The translations under genes and the position numbers were made by a program. The notes beneath the pieces were generated by a model. It was not told the DNA's origin. It did not search any database and was given only the letters and a program-made list of their open reading frames with translations. This document shows positions 15,482-19,918 of a DNA stretch of 19,918 nucleotides, in pieces. Within the stretch, counting starts at the first letter, position 1; each line of letters begins with the position of its first letter. Source of the DNA: Dehalococcoidia bacterium (lineage in GTDB: Bacteria > Chloroflexota > Dehalococcoidia > GIF9 > AB-539-J10); NCBI GenBank assembly GCA_030605665.1, contig JAUWHW010000006.1, positions 1-19,918 of the forward strand. Direction: 5' to 3'.

Positions 15482-16764
15482 CGCAGCTAAACATCAATGT
15501 CCATCATGTAACTAGGGTAGAGGGACATGGCAACATTACTGTTAATGCCAAGGATGGCGAGATAAAAGAAATAACCTGGGCAATCACAGAGTCTCCCCGC
15601 TTCTTCGAAGCCATGCTCAGAGGCCTAAACTATGAAGACGTCACCTGGATAGCTCCCAGAATTTGTGGCATATGTTCCATAGCTCATTCCACCGCTTCCA
15701 TTCAAGCAACTGAGGCTGCTTTCGGTGTTCAACCAAGTGAACAAACAATGCTTCTGCGCAAGCTTCTGTATCACGCTGAGACATTGCAAAGCCATGTGCT
15801 TCATTTCTACTTCCTGACAGCCCCTGATTTCTTGGGAGTGGGCAGCGTCTTCTCTTTAGTTAACACACATAAGGAAGTAGTTTTAAGAGCACTACGGCTG
15901 AAGAAGTTGGCTAACGATTTAGCCGATTTAATAGGTGGTAGGAAAACACACCCCAATTCCTGCGTTGTTGGTGGATTTGTCAAATTCCCTGAAGTTAGCG
16001 AATTAAAAACTATGCAGCAAAGATTAACTCAGGCAATGGACGACTTAAAAGAAACAGTCAAGCTATTCAAAGGACTAGAGATACCCGATTTTATCAGAGA
16101 AACGGAATATATAGCTCTTAAAGACTCCAAGGAATATGCTTTTATATCCGGAAGTATCGCTTCCACCGATACTGGCATTGCAGCGGTAACTGATTATCTC
16201 AACATAACTAATGAATTTTGCGTGCCTCAATCTACAGCTAAATTCAGCAAGCATAACCGTGATTCCTACATGGTGGGGGCTCTGGCACGGTTTAATAATA
16301 ATTACTCCCAGCTCTTGCCTGAAGCCCAAAAGGCAGCTGAAGAATTGCAGCTAAAAGCAATCTGTCACAACCCATACATGATAACTCTAGCTCAAATTGT
16401 GGAATCAATCCACGCAGTTGAGGATAGTCTGAGGCTAATTGATCAAATTCTGGCGCGGGGGCTAAAGGAAGAGAAGCCAGATGTTAAAGTTAAAGCGGGA
16501 AGGGGTATTGGCGCAGTAGAAGCTCCTCGGGGAATTTTGTTCCATGATTATACCTATGACGGCAAAGGCATTTTAACCGAAGCTAACTGTGTTATTCCCA
16601 CCAACCAAAACCACAATAATATCCAGAAGGATATGGAAACGTTAGTGCCACGCATTATTAACCAGCCACAAGAGGAGATAACTCACATGTTAGAAATGCT
16701 GGTGCGTGCCTATGACCCCTGTATTTCTTGCTCCACCCACCTCCTGGAAGTAAAATTTGTTTGA
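15478..16764 (+). CDS. hyhL: group 3b hydrogenase large (alpha) catalytic subunit
   Basis: A complete 428-residue [NiFe] catalytic subunit. Motif L1 is RICGICSIAHS with Cys63, Cys66 and His70, preceded by TRVEGHGNI. Motif L2 is DPCISCSTH with Cys415, Cys418 and His421. All four nickel-binding Cys are present, with Cys rather than Sec at the first L2 position. Only seven residues (LLEVKFV) follow His421, a short peptide of the kind removed by a maturation protease in group 3b enzymes. GGAGG is seven bases before the ATG, which overlaps the stop of the small-subunit gene. The protease gene follows. Confidence 0.96.
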   Translation: MTQLNINVHHVTRVEGHGNITVNAKDGEIKEITWAITESPRFFEAMLRGLNYEDVTWIAPRICGICSIAHSTASIQATEAAFGVQPSEQTMLLRKLLYHAETLQSHVLHFYFLTAPDFLGVGSVFSLVNTHKEVVLRALRLKKLANDLADLIGGRKTHPNSCVVGGFVKFPEVSELKTMQQRLTQAMDDLKETVKLFKGLEIPDFIRETEYIALKDSKEYAFISGSIASTDTGIAAVTDYLNITNEFCVPQSTAKFSKHNRDSYMVGALARFNNNYSQLLPEAQKAAEELQLKAICHNPYMITLAQIVESIHAVEDSLRLIDQILARGLKEEKPDVKVKAGRGIGAVEAPRGILFHDYTYDGKGILTEANCVIPTNQNHNNIQKDMETLVPRIINQPQEEITHMLEMLVRAYDPCISCSTHLLEVKFV

Positions 16765-16781
16765 TAGCCAAAAGAGCAACA

Positions 16782-17261
16782 ATGCTGAAGGAGACAGCCC
16801 AAGCAAAGATTGTCATCTTAGGAATAGGTAATCTACTGCTCGGAGATGAGGGGATGGGAATCCATTTTGTACGGATGCTAAATGAGGATGACCTGGATTA
16901 TGCTAACTTAGAAATCATAGAGGGGGGGATTTGCCCTGAGTTCGCATCCTTTGTTGAAGATGCTCACAAGTTAATCATAGTTGACGCTATTAAAGGGGGC
17001 AAAGTACCAGGAACGCTCTATCGCTTTAATATTGATGATGTGCTGATAGACTTGCCCATGAAATTATCCTTGCACCAGATGAGTGTGATAGATAGCCTAA
17101 AGATACTAAGGTTAGTAGGAAAAGAACCCAAAGATACCATCGTTATCGGCATCGAACCCAAGAATATAGATTGTGGATTAGAGCTTTCACCTGAGGTAAA
17201 AAGGGGATTAGCTGAACTCAGAAAAATAATGATGGAGGAGATTAAAAAAGCCGATAGCTGA
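16782..17261 (+). CDS. hydrogenase maturation endopeptidase (HycI/HybD family)
   Basis: A 159-residue protease that trims the large-subunit C-terminus after nickel insertion. I prefer the ATG at 16782, 17 bases after the hyhL stop, to an in-frame ATG at 16728 that would overlap hyhL and add an atypical leader. Family motifs are visible: GIGNLLLGDEGMG with Glu23, IIVDAI with Asp68, and LSLHQM with His98, which line up with the three nickel-binding residues of HybD (Glu16, Asp62, His93). Its position right after hyhL suggests it matures that subunit; it may also serve the HoxH-like one. No strong Shine-Dalgarno is seen (AAAAGAG). The stop codon is part of a perfect hairpin. Confidence 0.92.
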   Translation: MLKETAQAKIVILGIGNLLLGDEGMGIHFVRMLNEDDLDYANLEIIEGGICPEFASFVEDAHKLIIVDAIKGGKVPGTLYRFNIDDVLIDLPMKLSLHQMSVIDSLKILRLVGKEPKDTIVIGIEPKNIDCGLELSPEVKRGLAELRKIMMEEIKKADS

Positions 17262-17269
17262 CAGCTATC
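17253..17269. terminator. perfect hairpin overlapping the protease stop codon
   Basis: GATAGCTG (17253-17260) and CAGCTATC (17262-17269) are perfect eight-base arms around one base. It spans the TGA stop (17259-17261) and lies 22 bases before the hypF ATG. There is no T-run after it, so it may be an mRNA processing or attenuation element or a small dispersed repeat rather than a true terminator. Confidence 0.4.
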
Positions 17270-17291
17270 AGTTGAAAGCTTTAGCTTATGA

Positions 17292-18833
17292 ATGGCTAAG
17301 ACAGAAGCTTTGCGGCTGGCTCATATCAGTGTTCGTGGTGTAGTTCAAGGAGTAGGCTTTAGACCTTTTGTCTACGGACTAGCTACTAAATATAATCTAA
17401 AAGGGTGTGTATACAATACCTCCGAGGATGTTAAGATTGAGGTAGAGGGAGAAACAGAGGCTATCAGGCAGTTCCAATTAGAGCTTAGGGCCAAAGCTCC
17501 TCCCTTAGCTCATATCGAAGATATAATCACTACCTACCACCCTCCCACTGGCTATAAAAAGTTTGACATCCGCCACAGCGTCGCTGAAGAAGGGAAATAC
17601 CAACTCATTTCCCCGGATATTGCCACCTGCCAAACTTGTTTAAATGAACTGTTAAATCCTGACGATAGACGCTATCGTTACCCCTTTACTAACTGCACCA
17701 ACTGCGGGCCAAGATTCACCATAATTGAGAGCATGCCCTATGACCGCCCCAAAACTACTATGCGCCATTTCCAAATGTGTCCCCAATGTCAGGCTGAATA
17801 TGACAATCCACTGGACCGTCGCTTCCACGCTCAGCCCAATGCCTGTCCCAAATGTGGTCCCAGGGTTGAGCTGGTTGATAAGCAAGGCAATCCTGTCATT
17901 GCGAGGAGCCCCGCGACAAGGCAATCTCCACTAGATGCCATAGCCATTGCCAGTCAGCTTTTAAAAGAAGGGAAAATCGTTGCCATTAAAGGCTTGGGGG
18001 GATTCCTCCTCGCCTGTGACGCTAGCAACGAAACAGCGGTTAAGACTTTGCGACAAAGGAAAAGACGCCCCTTCAAACCTTTTGCCATAATGGTGGCCAA
18101 TATGGACGAGGTTAAAAAACACTGCTATGTACCATTGGAGGAGGAGAAATTGCTTGCCTCTCCGCAAAGCCCTATCGTGCTAATGAAGTGGAGGAGCGAT
18201 TCATCTGTATCTCGGGAAGTAGCTCCAAATTTGCAGTACTTAGGAGTTATGCTTCCTTATACACCTTTGCACCACATCTTGCTTAGAGACACCCAATTGC
18301 CTTTAGTGATGACCAGTGGCAACCTCAGTGAAGAGCCCATCGCTAAAGATAACGATGAAGCCTTAAGAAGGCTTTCAGGAATCGCCGATTATTTCTTGAT
18401 TCATAATCGGGATATTCATTCTCGTTATGATGACAGCGTAGCCATAGTGGAAAGGGGAGCGCACCAGCTTGTGAGGCGAGCTCGCAGTTATGCTCCCCAC
18501 CCTATCACTCTGCCTTTTAAGACTAAGCAGGTGCTTGGCTGCGGTGCTGAAATGAAGAATACCTTCTGCCTGACCAGAGATAGCTATGCTTTTCTATCTC
18601 AGCATATTGGCGACCTGGAAAACTGGGAAACTATGGAGCATTTTGTTAGCACCATTTCCCTTTATAAAAGGCTGTTTCACATCCAGCCTGAGATTATTGC
18701 CTATGACCTGCATCCTGATTACCTTTCCACCAAGTATGCTCAAGAGCTAGGGAGATCCTTCGCTAACGCTCAGGACACTGTCTGCATAAAACTTATTCCC
18801 ATACAGCACCATCACGCCCATATTGTTAGCTGA
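17292..18833 (+). CDS. hypF: HypF N-terminal part: acylphosphatase, zinc-finger and YrdC-like domains (ends at in-frame TGA)
   Basis: HypF is the carbamoyltransferase that, with HypE, makes the cyanide ligands of the [NiFe] site from carbamoyl phosphate. This 513-residue part has an acylphosphatase domain (VRGVVQGVGFRPFVYG, 14-29) and four CxxC zinc-finger pairs (Cys113/116, 135/138, 163/166, 185/188). A YrdC-like domain follows (about 215-400; KIVAIKGLGG, KRRPFKPFAIMV, TSGNLSEEP), then the start of the Kae1-like domain up to QHHHAH (505-510). It stops at TGA 18831-18833, three residues past the metal-binding HHHAH motif. Two segments (202-213 and about 488-497) look like repeat-derived inserts. 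No clear Shine-Dalgarno is seen. On its own it would lack most of the carbamoyl transfer domain. Confidence 0.92.
   Translation: MAKTEALRLAHISVRGVVQGVGFRPFVYGLATKYNLKGCVYNTSEDVKIEVEGETEAIRQFQLELRAKAPPLAHIEDIITTYHPPTGYKKFDIRHSVAEEGKYQLISPDIATCQTCLNELLNPDDRRYRYPFTNCTNCGPRFTIIESMPYDRPKTTMRHFQMCPQCQAEYDNPLDRRFHAQPNACPKCGPRVELVDKQGNPVIARSPATRQSPLDAIAIASQLLKEGKIVAIKGLGGFLLACDASNETAVKTLRQRKRRPFKPFAIMVANMDEVKKHCYVPLEEEKLLASPQSPIVLMKWRSDSSVSREVAPNLQYLGVMLPYTPLHHILLRDTQLPLVMTSGNLSEEPIAKDNDEALRRLSGIADYFLIHNRDIHSRYDDSVAIVERGAHQLVRRARSYAPHPITLPFKTKQVLGCGAEMKNTFCLTRDSYAFLSQHIGDLENWETMEHFVSTISLYKRLFHIQPEIIAYDLHPDYLSTKYAQELGRSFANAQDTVCIKLIPIQHHHAHIVS
17895..17928 (+). repeat. dispersed palindromic repeat inside hypF, copy 1
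   Basis: A 34-base unit beginning GTCATTGCGAGGAGC and ending GCAATCTC. It aligns without gaps to the non-coding copy at 19809-19842 with about five mismatches. In hypF it encodes residues 202-213 (VIARSPATRQSP), between the last zinc finger and the YrdC-like domain, where E. coli HypF (recalled) has no counterpart. Confidence 0.75.
18751..18777 (+). repeat. probable dispersed repeat fragment inside hypF, copy 2
   Basis: GGAGATCCTTCGCTAACGCT and the following CAGGAC resemble the CTTCGCT-x-CGCTCAGGA type of interspersed repeat that accompanies CATTGCGAG repeats in many genomes. It encodes GRSFANAQDT (about 487-496), just before the QHHHAH motif, where the E. coli protein (recalled) is shorter. 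The assignment rests on memory of the repeat family. Confidence 0.45.
18831..18833 (+). other. in-frame TGA splitting hypF at a conserved Cys position
   Basis: The two hypF parts are in the same frame and are separated only by this TGA, directly followed by ATG. The reading is HHHAHIVS-TGA-MADNG. The recalled E. coli sequence at this place is HHHAHAAA-C-LAEHQ, so the TGA stands where Cys (TGT or TGC) is common. A short hairpin, GGGTT-aga-AACCC, lies at 18846-18858. Confidence 0.8.
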
Positions 18834-19685
18834 ATGGCAGACAATGGGTTAGAAACCCCGGTTATAGGAGTTGCCTTTGATGGCACAGGGTTGGGCAGTG
18901 ATGGACATATCTGGGGAGGAGAGTTCCTGGTAGCTGACTACCAAAGTTTTAATAGAATGGGACATCTGGAGTATCTACCTTTGCCCGGAGGAGATGCAGC
19001 CATAAAGAGACCTTATCGCACTGCCATCGGCTATATTCTTAGCCTTTTAGGAGAAAATGCCTTAAATGAACTAACCCTTAAGGAACGAGTTAATGAGGTT
19101 GAGGTTGGCATCATCAAGCGCCAAATAGAAACGAGGCTGAATTCACCATTAAACTCAAGCATGGGGCGTCTGTTTGACGCTGTATCAGCCTTGATAGGCA
19201 TAAGAGATAAAATAGACTATGAAGGACAAGCGGCTATAGAGTTAGAGATGGCTGCCTATTCCTGTCATTGCGAGGAACAAGATTCCTCGCTTACACTCGG
19301 AACAAGCTCCGCAATCTCTGATGATAAGGAAAACTACCCCTACCACATAATAGAGGATAAGGGGATAAGGGTGGTAAAACTAGCCACCTTGCTCTCAGCC
19401 ATAATTGGAGACTTAAGCCAAGGCACCCCTCAAGGGAGAATATCAATCAGATTTCACAACACCATAGCCAAAATGACAAACGAGATATGCCAAGTAATAG
19501 CTAACGAAACTGGCATTAAGCAAGTAGCCTTAAGTGGTGGCGTATTCCAAAATCGCTTACTGCTAAGAAAGACAGTTAACCTACTGGGAAACAATGGCTT
19601 CCAGGTGTTTACCCATAGGCAAGTGCCCTGCAATGACGGCGGTATCTCTTTAGGACAGGCAGTTATTGCCAATTTCGCTGAATAA
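18834..19685 (+). CDS. hypF: HypF C-terminal part: Kae1-like carbamoyltransferase domain
   Basis: A 283-residue continuation of HypF in the same frame as the preceding part, beginning at an ATG that abuts the TGA; no Shine-Dalgarno precedes it, so translation would need reinitiation or readthrough. Kae1-like motifs are DGTGLGSDG (16-24), WGGEF (27-31), SSMGRLFDAVSAL (108-120), SGGVFQNRLL (234-243) and NDGGISLGQ (267-275). With the first part the total is about 797 residues including the TGA, longer than E. coli HypF (about 750) because of insert-like segments; one here spans residues about 144-162 and reads CHCEEQDSSLTLGTSSAIS. All catalytic-looking motifs are intact and there is no other frame damage, which argues against a long-dead gene. 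Confidence 0.9.
   Translation: MADNGLETPVIGVAFDGTGLGSDGHIWGGEFLVADYQSFNRMGHLEYLPLPGGDAAIKRPYRTAIGYILSLLGENALNELTLKERVNEVEVGIIKRQIETRLNSPLNSSMGRLFDAVSALIGIRDKIDYEGQAAIELEMAAYSCHCEEQDSSLTLGTSSAISDDKENYPYHIIEDKGIRVVKLATLLSAIIGDLSQGTPQGRISIRFHNTIAKMTNEICQVIANETGIKQVALSGGVFQNRLLLRKTVNLLGNNGFQVFTHRQVPCNDGGISLGQAVIANFAE
19264..19318 (+). repeat. dispersed palindromic repeat inside hypF, copy 3
   Basis: Starts GTCATTGCGAGGAACAAG and ends GCTCCGCAATCTC, the same termini as the 34-base repeat but with a longer middle (55 bases). It is read in a different frame from copy 1 (CHCEEQ rather than VIARS) and keeps the hypF frame open. Confidence 0.7.
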
Positions 19686-19808
19686 GCTTCCGAGATAATA
19701 GATCACAAAGGTCAAATCGTGATCCAGCCCAGATAGAATGGTGGATACCTCAAAGTATGGAGTTATCTTTCATTTTAACTTTGGGACAGGCTTTGGCAGT
19801 TTTTTTCT

Positions 19809-19842
19809 GTCATTGCGAGGAGCTTTGCGACGAAGCAATCTC
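19809..19842 (+). repeat. dispersed palindromic repeat, non-coding copy
   Basis: A 34-base unit from GTCATTGCGAGGAGC to GCAATCTC with ATTGC and GCAAT as complementary ends. It is the intergenic relative of the copies found inside hypF and lies directly against compound element B. Confidence 0.8.
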
Positions 19843-19896
19843 GTAGGGTTGGGGCTCGTCCCCAACCACTAAGGCGGGGATAAACCCCGCCACTAC
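19843..19896. repeat. compound palindromic element B (three-way-junction type)
   Basis: Outer arms GTAG (19843-19846) and CTAC (19893-19896) enclose two perfect hairpins: GGTTGGGG (19847-19854) with CCCCAACC (19860-19867), and GGCGGGG (19873-19879) with CCCCGCC (19885-19891). The overall plan is the same as element A at 11277-11329 although the internal hairpin sequences differ. Confidence 0.75.
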
Positions 19897-19918
19897 AAAG
19901 TGACATTGCCACGCCTTT

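Larger units (their letters stand above)
19686..19918. other. repeat-rich intergenic stretch at window end
   Basis: No gene is visible in these 233 bases. They hold an inverted pair GATCAC (19701-19706) / GTGATC (19719-19724), a run of seven T near 19800 without a clear stem, a 34-base dispersed repeat and compound palindrome B. The last bases, TGACATTGCCACGCC, look like the start of another repeat cut by the window edge. Confidence 0.6.

Noticed and set aside
15478..16764. Selenocysteine-type [NiFeSe] active site in the group 3b large subunit
   Set aside because: The first L2 position is a Cys codon (DPCISC) and the gene has no internal TGA.
18846..18858. Hairpin GGGTT-aga-AACCC after the hypF TGA as a SECIS element
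   Set aside because: The stem is only five bases with a three-base loop and no typical apical G/U arrangement; too weak to count as evidence for selenocysteine.
19686..19918. CRISPR-like or terminator reading of the repeat cluster at the window end
   Set aside because: The repeats are different palindromes without regular spacers, and the T-run near 19800 has no adjoining stable stem.

Overview
The window reads as a chromosomal piece of a strict or facultative anaerobe with moderate GC and standard genetic code (TGA is a normal stop in several genes). The LuxR-type two-component pair, the two group 3 [NiFe] hydrogenases and the abundant short palindromic repeats would fit a Dehalococcoidia-like Chloroflexota or a similar uncultivated anaerobe. 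The taxon is an inference; there is no marker gene here.

Minus strand, 7951 down to the left edge: an apparent operon of seven genes. It starts with two near-identical tandem copies of a small Cys-rich protein. These are followed by a NuoE/HoxE-like 2Fe-2S subunit, a 1026-residue NuoF/HoxF-like subunit fused to a complete GltD-type FAD/NAD(P) module, a HoxU/NuoG-like multi-cluster subunit with a degenerate molybdopterin-family C-terminal domain, a HoxY-like hydrogenase small subunit, and a HoxH-like large subunit cut off by the window start. This is a soluble NAD-linked [NiFe] hydrogenase of the HoxEFUYH / HydABCSL kind with extra flavin and FeS capacity.

Centre, 7952 to 10850: a divergent promoter region (sigma70-like promoters on both strands with an inverted repeat between them). 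It drives the hydrogenase operon leftwards, and rightwards a NarL/LuxR response regulator and a membrane-bound GAF-PAS-HisKA_3 histidine kinase. The kinase and regulator are the obvious candidates for control of the hydrogenase. A gene-free stretch of about 575 bases follows, holding a possible transposase relic and a three-way-junction palindromic repeat.

Right side, 11426 to 19685, all plus strand: a CoA-disulfide-reductase/NADH-oxidase-like flavoprotein, then a group 3b (sulfhydrogenase-type, NADP-linked) [NiFe] hydrogenase in the classic order beta-gamma-delta(small)-alpha(large), its maturation endopeptidase, and hypF. A perfect FNR-type palindrome sits just upstream of the beta subunit gene.

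The most unusual points are: hypF is split by one in-frame TGA exactly where many HypF proteins have Cys; hypF also carries three insert-like segments that look like palindromic genome repeats read as protein; HoxF is fused to a GltD module; and the Cys-rich twin genes share 136 identical bases. I see no CRISPR array, rRNA or tRNA gene, and no phage genes.
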